Made by a program: the position numbers and the translations under genes. A stretch of 64,000 nt of DNA from assembly GCA_963930655.1 (NCBI GenBank), contig OZ005610.1, forward strand, positions 11,785,001-11,849,000, in the 5' to 3' direction. Positions 11,851 to 23,410 of the stretch are shown here, one piece after another. The DNA comes from Myrica gale. Its lineage: Eukaryota; Streptophyta; Magnoliopsida; Fagales; Myricaceae. Under the pieces are notes generated by a model. The model ran no database searches, was not told the DNA's origin, and worked only from the letters and a program-made list of their open reading frames with translations. How positions within the stretch are numbered: the first letter of the stretch is position 1; each line of letters opens with the position of its first letter.

Positions 11851-11960
11851 CAATCTGGGAAAGTTAGAAACCACAGGGATACCCGTAGGAGAAAAATTAT
11901 CTTAAAGACCAATATGGGAATACGCCAAACCTCAGGGACTAACAGAGTAATTTAGCCTTT
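11848..11960. repeat. Copy 1 of a ~110-bp repeat ending in AGTAATTTAGCC
   Basis: This block (ACCAATCTGGGAAAGTTAGAAACC to AGTAATTTAGCC) recurs in the same orientation at about 14888-14998 at roughly 75 percent identity by eye. The ends resemble termini of plant Mutator-like non-autonomous elements. The two copies bracket the SINE and GRF gene. Confidence 0.45.
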
Positions 11961-12345
11961 TATTTATTTTCTTGTCATTTAAGATGAATTTAAAATGTGG
12001 TCAATATTAAAATGGTTCTTTCTTTGTATGTATTCAGTTTCTGTTATTGGATATGCAATTATTTTTTGGTTTTGTAATGGATGTTTTGACCCATACGAGT
12101 GAACTTCAAGCTAGAAAGCACGTTTTTTTGTACATAGTTGGTTGAAGCTTGAGTTTGTCTCTTTGAAACTTACAAGATTTCTAATGCGTCCAAACAATTA
12201 AAACCAAAACTCCCTCTTACATGCCACTGCACTAGATTATAACTATGTCATCTTAAATGGACATTTTAGAGATTGTTAGGTGCATGCCATTTTACATATT
12301 ATTTATCCCTGCCAAATGTCCATATTACCTCTATCAAAAATCTTT

Positions 12346-12541
12346 TTTTTTTATGACGAGAAAATCCCCCAAAGCCGGACCCTTTTGGCCCAACACTGAA
12401 GTACAAACCCCGGTCCCCTGGACCGACCCCACAACCCAGGGAGCGGATAAGTCAAGGGCGATAATGGGAGTGTTGGGGCTCGAACTTGAGACATGTTAGA
12501 ACCCAAGTCAAAGCTTTACCACCACACCAAACCCTTGGGGG
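12346..12541 (-). mobile_element. tRNA-derived SINE with 20-bp target-site duplication
   Basis: The 20-bp direct repeat TACCTCTATCAAAAATCTTT occurs at 12326-12345 and 12542-12561, with 196 bp between. The element is on the minus strand: a T run next to the left duplication is its poly(A) tail, and its 5' end is at 12541. Near the 5' end are a box A-like TGGTGTGGTGGTAAAG and, about 30 bases on, a box B-like AGTTCGAGCCCC, the internal pol III promoter of tRNA-derived SINEs. Confidence 0.8.
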
Positions 12542-12599
12542 TACCTCTATCAAAAATCTTTAGAATACACAACCAATCTGTCCAGATTACACAATCTGT

Positions 12600-12900
12600 A
12601 GTGGTTTACCAATCTGTCCAGACCAAGCTGTCCAAAGAAACTGTTTTTGCACAGCAAGTAAATTATGCCTTTGAGTCGACATCTTTTCTTCCAAAGAAAC
12701 TGTTTTTGCACAAGTTGACAATTGCATTTTTGCACAGCAAGTAAATGATGCAAAGCAACTGTTAGAATTACACAACAAAATGCGTACATTTAACTACTAG
12801 TAAGCCATAAGTCATATCCATACGGTCAGCATTACATCATTTAATTACACTTCTTGGAACCCACCTAAACATACATTAAAAACTAATAAGACATCTCTGC
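12600..12900. repeat. Short local repeats (CCAAAGAAACTGTTTTTGCACA units)
   Basis: The phrase around AAAGAAACTGTTTTTGCACA and GCACAGCAAGTAAAT recurs two to three times between 12632 and 12746. Nothing coding is seen before the GRF gene stop at 12907. Confidence 0.45.
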
Positions 12901-12906
12901 AGTGGT

Positions 12907-14527
12907 TTAACCACAAACCAACCAAATACAACCAACAAGCATCCAAGACCCAACGAAAATGAATCTGAGCTGTCTCTGCTTTGCCTTCGATTTATGGAGC
13001 TCCTCCTCCATGATCTTCATCTTCTCATCCGTGATCTTCATCTCCTCCTCCATACTAGCAATGGCATCTTCCCCACATGCATAATGAGGGGGGGTCAATC
13101 CATTCAAAAAAGTTACAAGCCAAATGCCTCTGCACAAGCAACAAAAAAGGAACAGATAAATGCAATTTACAGTAACTAAACCATATCTTTACAGTTGATC
13201 AAAGGCATAATGCATGCATTTACTTTCTGGAAAAAAAATTACAGTAACTAAACCAGTTCTCATAATGCATATACTTTCTGAAAATGCATTTACTTTCTAA
13301 TAATACATTTACAGTAACTAAACCAGTTCTCATAATGCATTTACTTGCAGTTCTAATAATGCATTTACTTTCTGAAAATATCTTTACAGTTGATCAAAGG
13401 CAAGCTGCACTTGGAAATGTTAAATCTCTGTGTTAAATGCTAAATCTGAAAAAGTTGATTTGTTGAAGAACTTGGATACCTCTGATTAAGAATAACAAGA
13501 GAAATGACTCGATGGAAAGCTGGATTGCAATTAAATGGTATATAAGTGTCAATTAAACGCACTTTTAAAAAAAAGTGTCAATTAAAGGTTATTGACTAGG
13601 AAAACCAAAGCTGCATAGCTTTAGTTTGGGGCATTATTGTGGGAAATGAGAGATAATAAAAACAGAGTTATTGACACAAAGAACACCTAGGGAAGTGAGA
13701 AAGAGAACCCGATCCTGCAAAGAACTTTCCAAACCCAAAATCAAGTGTAATTCCTATCTGTCTTCAGAACCAAAGTAAAGAATAACAGATATCAGAAACG
13801 GAGAAGGCAAATGGAAACAAAGAAACTGAAGTCCCTCTCAGAGATCCCAAGGTGGGTCCCTTAAACCAAAAAACACAGATGAATAACACTTGCAGATGGT
13901 TCTTCTCTGTTTATCCAGTGAAGATGAATAACACTTGCTCTCCTAAAGTAATATAATATTTCAGCAACAAATCTCTTAAAATACATTGTTAGTTGTCATG
14001 ATTTTAGAAAGCAAATAAAAAAGCTTAGTTATTATATATAACTGTGTGGGAACTGGAAGCATGAATATTTTATGGTTTAAAGTATAATATAAACTTAGAT
14101 AAATTTCAATGACAAAATGGCATAGCAATCGAAATGCCAGCATTATCCAAAGTCATAAATTGGCCTTCGAGTTTGCCACAGATGAACTTGCTCTCAGGTC
14201 GTAAATTGGCCTTTGAGTTTTTAATGATCTATAGCCTATAAATCGCCCCTCCCATCAAAGCTCACCCATATTACCACCTAAGCCTGGGTCACTGCCTAAA
14301 TCCGAAAGCAAAGCAAAGGGTATCAAACTCACCGAACTACTATTTGAAAATCTAAGGCAGCCGAAGAATCTCATGCCTGGGTTCCCCTCTGTCTTGCTTG
14401 TCCTCATCCGTGCCTTCAATCCGCAGAAGCACACATGTGAGTCGTTGTCCACCTCCAGCTCCACCGATGCCACTCCACCATGGCTACCATCGCTCGCAGA
14501 GGAAGCGGATGCTGCTCTTCTAGACAT
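12907..14527 (-). pseudogene. GRF-type zinc finger protein with coiled coil and tail anchor, frameshifted
   Basis: Exon 1 (14527-14333, 65 codons) and exon 2 (13129-12907) join across a GT-AG intron in phase 0. Together they complete a GRF zinc finger: CFCG, then a SKTEGNPGMRFFGC block, then CNFFEWID. GRF fingers bind nucleic acid. After the finger a charged coiled coil (MEEEMKITDEKMKIMEEEL) leads to a C-terminal hydrophobic anchor (FIFVGSWMLVGCIWLVCG), the usual plan of short plant GRF proteins. A run of seven Cs (minus strand, 13094-13088) holds one base too many, so the finger and coiled coil are in different frames. It is either a pseudogene or an assembly error. Such genes are often spread by transposons, and repeats surround this one. 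Confidence 0.65.
13170..13400. repeat. Tandem-like repeats in the GRF gene intron
   Basis: ACAGTAACTAAACCAGTTCTCATAATGCAT and ATGCATTTACTTTCTGAAAAT-like phrases recur three to four times. The rest of the intron up to 14332 shows nothing recognisable. Confidence 0.45.
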
Positions 14528-14887
14528 TGAAAGAGAATGTGCCACAAATTTATGCGGCGAATCAATTCGAAATCAAATAGTAGAAGAGGACTTAGGGTTC
14601 TTCAGCTTCGAACATAAAAGGGCTGTGCAGATTTGGGGATTTGGGTGAGCTTCGATTTGGGGATTTGTTTTTAGGGGTGTTTTGGTCGCGATGGAGTTGG
14701 AGGGAGGAGAACTAACGAACACATGACGTGACTTTTTTAATCCAACGTGGGAATGCCATGTTGGATGCGGGACCTTTATTTTTCTTCAAATGATGTGACA
14801 TGTTTTAACACGTGTAGGCTGTTTATTCGATATGACGTGGTTGTTGTTAGCCACATGTGCAAATTCTGTTAGCCTATCTGATGGCAG

Positions 14888-14998
14888 GACCAATTTGGGA
14901 AAAGTTACAAACTCTAGGGGTATCGGTAGGACAAAACGTACCTTAGGGACCAATCAGGAAAAAGGTGAAACCCCAGGGACTGGCAAAGTAATTTAGCC
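14888..14998. repeat. Copy 2 of the ~110-bp repeat ending in AGTAATTTAGCC
   Basis: It has the same orientation and order of phrases as 11848-11960 (ACCAATTTGGGAAAAGTTAC to AAGTAATTTAGCC). The 14530-14890 stretch before it looks like transposon flank and contains no gene. 15000-15448 also holds none. Confidence 0.45.
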
Positions 14999-15448
14999 TT
15001 CTTTTGAAGAAAACTAGAAAAACCTTCATTCTTTGGATCTCAACATCAACTACTATCAGTTTCAGTTGATCGGAAAGAGTTTTTGGGTGACTAGTGCAGA
15101 AAATGGATAGAAGGTAGCATGGCACCTAGGTGTTTGGTGGGTGGGTTTTGGTGTTTTTTTTTTGGAGGGGGGGACCATGAACAAAGCAAAATTCTATCCC
15201 AACACCATCCTCAACAGCTTAATCTTGCGAGACATGCACTAATCTGTAATTATATTTCTCTAGATTTTGGCAGGAAACAGGCATGGAACCATGCTTGTAC
15301 ACCGCCACATATCAACAGGCATGAGTCAACAAAGTTCACCCACTCAGCCAAATATATTCGAACATCCCACCAGATTCACATCAAACACAGGCTTTTGGGA
15401 ATGGATGCTCTGCAAAGTGTCTCACCTGCACTTCTTGCGGACAATGAC

Positions 15449-17297
15449 TCAATCATCAGCCTTTGTTGCTTTCAGCCTCTTATTCCCATTACCATTAGCA
15501 GAAGCCTTTTTCACAACGTGCTGAGGTATAGTGCCTTCCATTATCTTTGGTGTACCGAAATCAAAATCTGAAAGACGTACATCTTTGTATTCCGGATTAT
15601 CTTGAATAAATGATGCGATCTCATTCCGGGTGCGGTATCTTTTCCCCTTGGGTGAAATGTAGTAAGAATCCAATTTAGAGAAATCTCTCCTCACCACTAT
15701 GCTTCGCTTAAAACCTTCTGGGGTCTTTGGAATGTTAGGCTTGTCAATGACCCAGGTACGAGAGGCATCATACTCAATATCAGCAGGATCCTCACAAGAA
15801 ATATCATGTTTTCTGTCACAATAAAATGGGTCCTCAATTATTTGACTTCTTATTTCTTCAAACTCCTCTTGTGTATCAATCAGCCTCCATTTAAAGCATT
15901 TCTCACATTGTGCAGCATATAAACCAATGGAATGTGTTTGTCGTGGTTGCTGTAAAATCAAAAAAGATATTAGCGTGCAGCAAATGCATCAACGAAACGG
16001 CAAGCATGTCTTACCCTGTTGGTCCAGTCCCATTATAAATAAAGGCCTCCCATATTTTGTGTTTCTTCAACCAGTTGTGATTAGTAGAAAATGAAAAGAT
16101 CATCATCAACTGCAGAATTCAAATAGTGCAGCAAAGAACATACTTAACAGAGTATAACATACAAATTCTGTCTTTTTCCTCTTTTATTTTCCTACCAAGT
16201 GAACATAAACAGTAAAGATAGCAAATCAACAACTTTATCCATTAAATCCAGACAAACCCAAAAAAAACATTCATATATACTCAGGAAATTTCCATTTAAA
16301 GGAAAACCAAATTTTCTGTGGGTTTAATGTCATTTAGCACCTCAAATCTTTCAATTTGCAAACGTTTAGAAGTTGAAAGACACCAACTAAATCTTTCAAT
16401 TTTCTGTGGGTTTAAAGTTTCCCAATCTTTCACGGATCACAAACTCTCTCTCTCCAGTCTTTCACCAGAACAAAAATAACAACTCATGCTAATCGTCTCC
16501 AAATTCACAGAGAACCAGATGGCAGATCGCAAATACTGAGTCAAACCAAGAGGAAGAAGGAAGAATGATGCACTCTTGTCAGCCTTTTAGCACTTCAACA
16601 AAGATCCCAAATCATACTGAGGACAGAACACGGCAATTATTCTTAGCTAGCAATTAAGTTGCACAGGTCATACTAAGCTGATTTTACACTGATGGAAACG
16701 AATACTGCATTCATTCATTTCCTATTTATAATGAACTCCAAATACAAGTTTCAACATTTAATATAGTAAGATCACTTGCTGCAACAAACTCCTCCTACGT
16801 GATCACCTAACACATAAAATACACTCTTTTTTTTATTTGCCTCGGAATTACTCTTATCATTGTACAGGTTTAACAAGCTACAGCTTTCAGTTTCTCGGTA
16901 GGAACATGAGCTACAAACCTAAAGCTATCACAGAAAGATTCAATTTCAGGGGGTATTGTAAACTCCAATCAGTAAAAACAAACAATCAAACGAGTAAAGG
17001 GCCTGTACCCAGTGATTCATTCACGCTAACCCTCTTTTAGTTTGCTGAGAAAAGCAAGGAGAACAAAACAAACACGATAGTCAAAACTAGGAAATCCTCT
17101 AGTAAATGAAGCAATCATTCGTCATAACCGTTCGCGGTTACTAAACCCGGTTAGAACACAACATTAACAGTGGAAAACAAAGCCCCACCAAGTCCCAAGT
17201 AGTTAAACATCGAACTTTGGTAAAATACCCTAAGCTATTGATCATTGAATCATACCTTGGACGCGTGGCTGGGGGTCTCTTGGCTGCTGCCCTTCAT
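15449..17297 (-). CDS. MBD4: MBD4-like protein: CW zinc finger plus methyl-CpG-binding domain, 2 exons
   Basis: Exon 1 (17297-17256) gives 14 residues; a 1306-base intron with GT-AG borders follows; exon 2 (15949-15449) gives 166, total 180. The CW zinc finger comes first (YAAQCEKCFKWR with later Cys in DPFYCDRKHDISC); CW domains read histone H3K4 methylation. An MBD-type fold follows (TPEGFKRSIVVRRDF, SYYISPKGKRYRTRNEIASF), ending in a Lys-rich tail. This order and length match plant MBD4 (MBD2 is longer). Most plant MBDs of this class do not bind methylated CpG well, so a chromatin-reader role is inference. Nuclear location is expected. Confidence 0.85.
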
Positions 17298-17890
17298 GGC
17301 GTTTCCCTCCCTCTCCAGGCGAAGGTCAAAGAAGGAGGCAGGGCGAAAGATTGACGTTGCCGGTCCCGTGGGGCGTGGGGAGAGGTTGGTAAGCTAGATC
17401 TTTTTGTTCTCTCTTTTCTTCTTTGAAAATTTTCGTGATAATGTTGTTCAGAGAGTGGTTGCAAAACCAAGATTTTATTAAATTTTGAGACAAAATAATA
17501 AAAATAAAATTCTGTCAAAAAAATAAAGAAATATTATTTAAGTAAAAATAATTTAATGAGAAGATATTATTTTTATTATTCTTTTGTACAAAATTTTGAT
17601 TTTTAAACACCACCTACTACGTAACAGTACCGTCTTACCACGTAGAAAACTGGATAATAGATAAGAGATAAATAATGCTTCGTAACTATCATATATTATG
17701 AATATTGTAGTATGTTTACTATTCATCTCATTTAATACCGGTATAGGATCATAATGCATATAAATGTATGTTGTAAACTCTAAGGTACATTGTAGATATC
17801 TATATGTATTTATGGAAATTAAGACTTGTAAAAACTCATAAGTCACCCACAGACATTAAAACATTGAATCAAGTAGATTCATAGCAGGTA
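17298..17890. other. Promoter side of the MBD4-like gene, AT-rich
   Basis: No gene is seen. The first ~100 bases are GC-richer, as expected for a 5' UTR and core promoter. The rest is AT-rich and leads into a MITE. Confidence 0.35.
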
Positions 17891-18084
17891 TGCGTTTGTG
17901 GTGTAAAATTTTATACCCTCTAAAATTTTAACACAATAAAATATTACAATATAATCTTTCTCTCCCCTATCAAATCATTACTTTTCACTACAAAAAATAT
18001 AAAAAATTACATCTCTCTTCACTTTTTCACTAAACTCAATACCTAAAATTTTAACAACACTAAAATTTTACAAAACAAACTCAT
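17891..18084. mobile_element. MITE, same family as 1.46 and 54.4 kb (inverse orientation)
   Basis: The inverted ends GCGTTTGTGGTGTAAAATTTTA and the complement of TAAAATTTTACAAAACAAACTC flank a core with CTCTCTTCACTTTTTCACTAAAC, the reverse of the family core. A partial relative follows at about 18340-18505. The flanking duplication is not clear. Confidence 0.6.
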
Positions 18085-18672
18085 TAGTTATTTGTTAGAC
18101 CAGCACCCCTGAAGCCCAACTCGTACCACTCACTAATTTATTACCTCTAACATCAGGAGTTCAAGTGAGCATAAGTTGAAATAGCTTCAAAAATAAAAGT
18201 TAAATCTTGAGCTTAGTGGATGAGTTAGAACTGGTTGGTAGTTTTGTTAGTTTTGTGTTGATGGACTCGCTCAATGAGCCGTATCTAAGGCTCAAATTTC
18301 ATATAATGTAGCAAAAGTGCTCATATAATAAGAGATGATTGTTATGCTAGTTACTTTTTTTTAATTAAAAAATAGTTCTTTATTGAATTTTTTAATTTAA
18401 AAAATAGTATTTTCTTTTCATTTTTTCACTAAATTCTATAACATATTTTTACTTTATAATATTTTTCGAATCCCAATACCTAAAATTTTCATCCTCAAAC
18501 ATACTTTAAAGTTGTCCAAATATATAAATAACACTGGGCAAATCGAGGAATTGATTGGTGGGGGATACTTACATAAACAAATATTTTGAGAGGTCAGAAT
18601 GTATAAAATACAAAAAATGGTCAAAAACTCATTAAAAAACTTAGACAACAGGCTGTTCTTAGCAGATTTTGG

Positions 18673-19011
18673 TAGGGACAGCAGATCTGATAGTAAAATC
18701 GGATCCGATCTATTAATTTAAATAATAAATATATTTATTAAATTTTTTAATATAAATTTTAGATTTAAAAAATAAGAACTTTAAGTCAAAATTATGCGTT
18801 TTGATGTCCTCCTTAGTACCTTTAGTTTCTTCCCCCTTGGCCCTTCGAAATTAAGTCATTTTTTATCTTAAGATGTGAGCTAAAAATAAAAAAAAAATGA
18901 AACCGAACCGGATCACTTCAAACTAGTCCTTCATTTTAGGTACAATCGAAAATCCGATCTGACCGGATTTCAGTCCAAAAATCGAACCAAATTTCCAGTT
19001 GTGCAACCCTA
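18673..19011. mobile_element. hAT-type MITE, 339 bp, perfect 8-bp target duplication
   Basis: GATTTTGG stands immediately on both sides (18665-18672 and 19012-19019). The ends are TAGGGACAGCAGA and the inverted TTGTGCAACCCTA. It is homologous along most of its length to the element at 22205-22521, sharing for example TCTTCGAAATTAAGTCATTTTT-like and TTTTGATGTCCTCC blocks. The 8-bp duplication and TAGGG ends indicate hAT. No coding capacity. Confidence 0.8.
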
Positions 19012-19167
19012 GATTTTGGGGCATTGCCTTCGTTCGGGCGTACCGTACATTCGATAGTGGTTACAATAGTAAACCTAAATTCAAAGGCTTACGCTTCGAA
19101 ATCAAAAGATTATTATAGATGACAACGAATACTAATAAATTTTCGTGTCTAACTCTCTCTTAAATAC

Positions 19168-19345
19168 ATTAATCTGTGATATTTGATTGTTAAAATTTTA
19201 AGGTGTCGGAGTTGGTGAAAAAGTGAATAGAGATGATTTGAATAAATTTTTTATATTTATTTAGAGTGAAAACTGATGATTTGATGGGAAGACTCGGGAG
19301 AGAGAGAATTTTGTGTAATTATTTTATTAGGGCCCAAAATTTTGA
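19168..19345. mobile_element. MITE copy, PIF/Harbinger-like family
   Basis: The core GGTGAAAAAGTGAATAGAGATGA and the TTAAAATTTTAAGG and CAAAATTTTGA blocks match the copies at 1.46, 17.9 and 54.4 kb. The ends are eroded and no target duplication is visible. Confidence 0.5.
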
Positions 19346-19826
19346 CCCCCCACAAAAAACAAATACTACTAAGTTGGTCCAAAATGGCTCAAAGAATTTG
19401 AAATAAAAATAAAATTAATGGGGACCGGTCATACTAAGCATGTAGGGTGATTTGACAATTAATGAGGACATACAGTTATTGACAAATGATTAATATGTGT
19501 CTTCATTAGTCACGTTAGATTTGTTTTATTTACGAAATCACTTGAGTTGACGAAATAACCACTTCAAGACAAAAAAAATTTCACAGGGACAAATTTTAGA
19601 CGAAACTTATTTTTGAGACCAATTTGAGATTGGACAATAATTTGTAGACTGGTAGACTAATCAAGCCTTCAAGTTTTAAATATGGATACAAAAAATCCAG
19701 TCAAAATTCATGACCATTGCTCTTTCTCACTCTAGATCCAAGTTGTGCATTTCTTTTTATCCCTTTCTTCAATAAAATGTTTCATATTCGTTTTCTTTGA
19801 GAATCTTAACACCTAGTGGTTAAACT

Positions 19827-20030
19827 TTTTTTTTTTTTTTTAGTTTCAAGAGAAATATGTTGCACCCAATGGGCTGAGAGTGCAATAATAAATTTCACAC
19901 ATTCGAGCTGAACTTATAATCCAAATATCAGTTTGGTCGCAGTCAATAGGATTCGAATTCACGCCCATTTTCTTCAGTACGATTCGTTCGGAAGTAGTCT
20001 GTTTTTATAATCATTGAGCTATCACTCGTA
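19827..20030 (-). mobile_element. Second tRNA-derived SINE
   Basis: Read on the minus strand from about 20030, the element begins CGAGTGATAGCTCAATG (box A-like) and has GTGAATTCGAATCC (box B-like) about 55 bases later. It ends in a poly(A) tail, seen as a long T run starting near 19827. Target duplications are not convincing (CCTAGTGGTTAAAC against GTTAGTCAGTTAATAAC). Confidence 0.55.
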
Positions 20031-20148
20031 GAAGTTAGTCAGTTAATAACTGCATCTGAAATGCAACATATATCAAGGAAAGCCATCAAAATGCTTATTG
20101 GATTTCAAGAAGTTGGATGATGTGTTGCATAGACAGCAAAATATAAGA

Positions 20149-20646
20149 GGAAATTTCATTGTTCATCTTATAAGTTTGGTCAATTACATTTCTCGCCTCT
20201 TAATTTTAAAAATTGCGATTTACGTCTTATAAATATGAAATATTTGCAATGTCCGTCTACAGTCAAAATTTTCATATATAATTGACGGGATTCGACATTA
20301 AAATGACCAAAATAATCCTCTAAGACAATTACTAAAAATATTAAAAAATCATTAAAAAAATGATATTAAAAAGGTAATATTTTTAAATAATACTATTGAA
20401 ACTCTATTTCGGTAATCTATATATTTTTTAAAATTTATTTCTCAAATATTTATTTATTTTTTGAAAATTGTTTTTGAAGGCATTTCAGTCATTTTAATGT
20501 CGAATTCCGTCAAGTTTAATGAAAATTTTGATTGTGAACGAACATTGCAAATGTTTCATATTTAGAGGACGTAAATCGTAATTTATAAAGTTAAGAGGCC
20601 GTAAATGTAATTGATGCATTCTTATGGAGCAACAATGGTATTTTCC
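20149..20646. mobile_element. Palindromic MITE, ~500 bp with ~150-bp arms
   Basis: The left arm (TCAATTACATTT, CGCCTCTTAA, GCGATTTACGTCTTATAAATATGAAA, GTCAAAATTTTCAT) is matched in order by the reverse complement of the right arm down to 20646. The centre is AT-rich with no ORF. The transcript would fold into a long hairpin. Exact termini and target duplication are not resolved. Confidence 0.65.
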
Positions 20647-22204
20647 CACTATATAAAGACTAAGAAATCCATGTTGATGCAAAAACAGGACATTGGTTAT
20701 TAGGCGGACATGATCAACAAAGGTCAAAGGACACGACCAATGGTGGCGATCGTATAGCAGTGAGAATTTACTGAAAGTTACAGAAAAGAGGGACTGATGC
20801 CAAGTCAATATAGAAGATAAAAGTGCCAAAATATAAAGAGAAAAAGCATATGGTAGACGGTAGACCTGCAGTTTACAAGCAAAACTATGTAATCGCCGAG
20901 GAATTCTCTTGACAGTTACTGCCCTTAAGGCCAGGCAACGCAACCACCGAACATCCTCTGGGGGCTAAAACCCCACGGTGGCAATTCATTGACCTATGTC
21001 AATTCTAAGACCCCTCATATTTCCATCCTTAATACTTCCAAAACTTTTGATGTTTCATGTCCCATGAACTTTCCTATCTTCTTCTCATACCCCCCTGCTT
21101 TTTTCCCCCCCTTCAATCATGGGCCTTTTCCCTCATCATTAATTAGTGTCGTACAGATATTCTCAGGGTTGGGGAGGAACTCCCAAGTTTAAACAGCCAC
21201 AAGTCACAAGCTTTTTGTTGTAATGGGGGACAATAAGAAAGAAAAAAGTAGGCATTTTGCGACCAAGACCCAAGCCCATGCATTTGGCGTCTTCCTTGAT
21301 ACAGCAAATCCATCTAGATCCACCTATTAAATCACCCATAGATGAAAACTACTTACCTTTTTTTTCTAGGCATGACAACTACTTACTTAAAACTACCTAA
21401 TCCGTCTTATTTAACACATTGTCTGGCAGGGGTTGTAGTGGAAAGTATAGAAATACCCCTTCTGGATTCCAGCGGCACGGTGCACTCCATATGTTTGATA
21501 AAACATCTAACTGACTTGACTTTTCCGTTGAACCCTCGCGTTAAGGGAATGCCTTTGTTTATGCTAATTAGGCAATTAATTAACTACAAAAAATATTCCT
21601 TAGCATTTTATAAGTAAACTACTCGGGGCTTTTATGCTTCCTTTCCTATCAATAGGAAAAAGTCCGATACCAATCAATTTACCGTGGCGTTCAAGTTGGA
21701 TCTCATAATAAAGCCAATGGCGGTCCACAATGAATATCAATGGCAATAATTGAGAGAGTACAAAGACCAAGGAAATAGGACTTCCACAGGCTACACAACA
21801 GACTCAAGTTATGTGCTAAATTTGTGTTGAGAAAAAGGGGGAAAGCCCTTACATCCATGATCCATGTATATAAAAAGGAGAAACTGAAAAAAAAAATGAT
21901 TCCTTCCTTCTTAAAAACATATAAATTTATTAGAAATTGGGTGTATGTTTAGTAAAGTGACAAGTAAAAAATTTTCAAGAAAAATCGTTGTTGTTGATCT
22001 TTGTCTACAAAAGACTCAATCGGAACTAACTTAGCTCGAAAGGTACTGACCAGACTGAGAATGCGAAGGTAAGACACTTTTTTTTAATATCATTAAAAGT
22101 GATATCGTTTTATTAAATAATTTTTCAATTTGATTTTTGACTATAAATATGGAGTTGTTTGACACTTTTCCTAGCTGCTAATTGCTAATTTAGTCTCCCT
22201 TAGT
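20647..22204. other. Gene-free DNA
   Basis: I see no gene, RNA or clear repeat. Antisense-type ORFs over 20494-20943 partly cover the MITE arm and have no family features. Confidence 0.35.
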
Positions 22205-22521
22205 TAGGGTTACACATGATCGGACCGCAGAACAGATCAGACCACAAAATCAGACCGAACTAGATTTATTAATTTAAATCATAAATATATATTTTAATTT
22301 TTTTAATACAAACTTTAAACATAAAAAATAAAAATCCTAAGTCAAAACTATGTGTTTTGATGTCCTCCCTAGTCCCTTGAGTCCCTTCCTCCTTGGCTCT
22401 TCGAAATTAAGTCATTTTTTTATCTTAAGATGTGAGCTGAAAATGAAAAAAAATGAAATCGATCTGAACCACTTAACTCTTTTGGAACGGACAGGACCGA
22501 ATTTGCAGTTGTGCAGCCCTA
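22205..22521. mobile_element. hAT-type MITE, 317 bp, second copy
   Basis: The ends are TAGGGTTACACA and TGTGCAGCCCTA. The flanks CCCTTAGT (22197-22204) and CCCTTAGC (22522-22529) form an 8-bp duplication with one mismatch. The body is homologous to 18673-19011 in the same orientation. Confidence 0.75.
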
Positions 22522-23410
22522 CCCTTAGCAACATCAATTTTTCCCTCATCCGATACAAAAATCCGAATCAACCATATAATGGAACCATGTGCCAAACATG
22601 CCCTTAAGAGTTTCTATTAAAGAATTGATCCGGAAATGAATATTACAGGTCATGGACACACAGTTTTGATAAAACTGCTGGGACCCGGACCCCTTCAAAA
22701 GATGAGAGACCTGATGAGCCCACTCCAAGTCACCCTGGATTTCCATGAGAACAAAATCCCCCTCTGCAAAAATCCTTATCTTTTTTAAATGACCAATCTT
22801 TGGGCTCCACCAGGGATGCATGGGAGTTGGATACGCCGGATTTCGAGTGACGTGGCTTTCCAAACAAGGAGCCTACTTCATGACTTGGGAGTAGATGGGG
22901 TCTTCTTCTTCCAACTATATTTTGTATTTCTTTACTCGGAAAACAATTTTCTCAGAATATTTTTTGATCGGAATATGAACGGGGTGTTTCTCCTTCTCCT
23001 TTTCTGTGATAGATTATGTTAATGGACATCCCAAACGACAATTTCCCTTCTGTCCAATGTGCACCCACACAAAACCCATTTCTCTATTTGGAGCAGTTGG
23101 CTATGCCACTTGTCTCCCTTGGACACCCACGCACCCAAATTCAACCTCATGTTCAGACCCTCGTTGACTGCCAAGTGTCACCAACCCATTTCCCGCAAAT
23201 ACTTCTCTCTTACTGACTTCTAAAGAAACTAAGGGCTGCTTATTTATTCGCCTACACAGAACAAACACTAAACAAACAGAAAGCGCCGGCAGAGTTGTTG
23301 AGCACAACTCTGCAAGACTGCGACTTTTACCACTCTCCGTTTCTCATGTTATCCCAAGCCTAGAAGTAGAACCTTTTTTTTTTTCTTTTTGACGCCATTA
23401 CTACTACACA
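22522..23410 (+). promoter_or_regulatory. Upstream region of the DNase I-like gene
   Basis: No gene is visible. 23200-23400 is pyrimidine-rich and is the likely core promoter and 5' UTR of the gene starting at 23411. No unambiguous TATA box was found. Confidence 0.3.

Noticed and set aside
11605..11905. Overlapping ORFs rich in Gly-Thr or Val-Pro on both strands
   Set aside because: They come from short CCGGTA/CCGGAA repeats, open on both strands, so not real proteins.
20494..20943. 149-codon minus-strand ORF
   Set aside because: Half of it is the arm of a palindromic MITE; composition is not coding-like.
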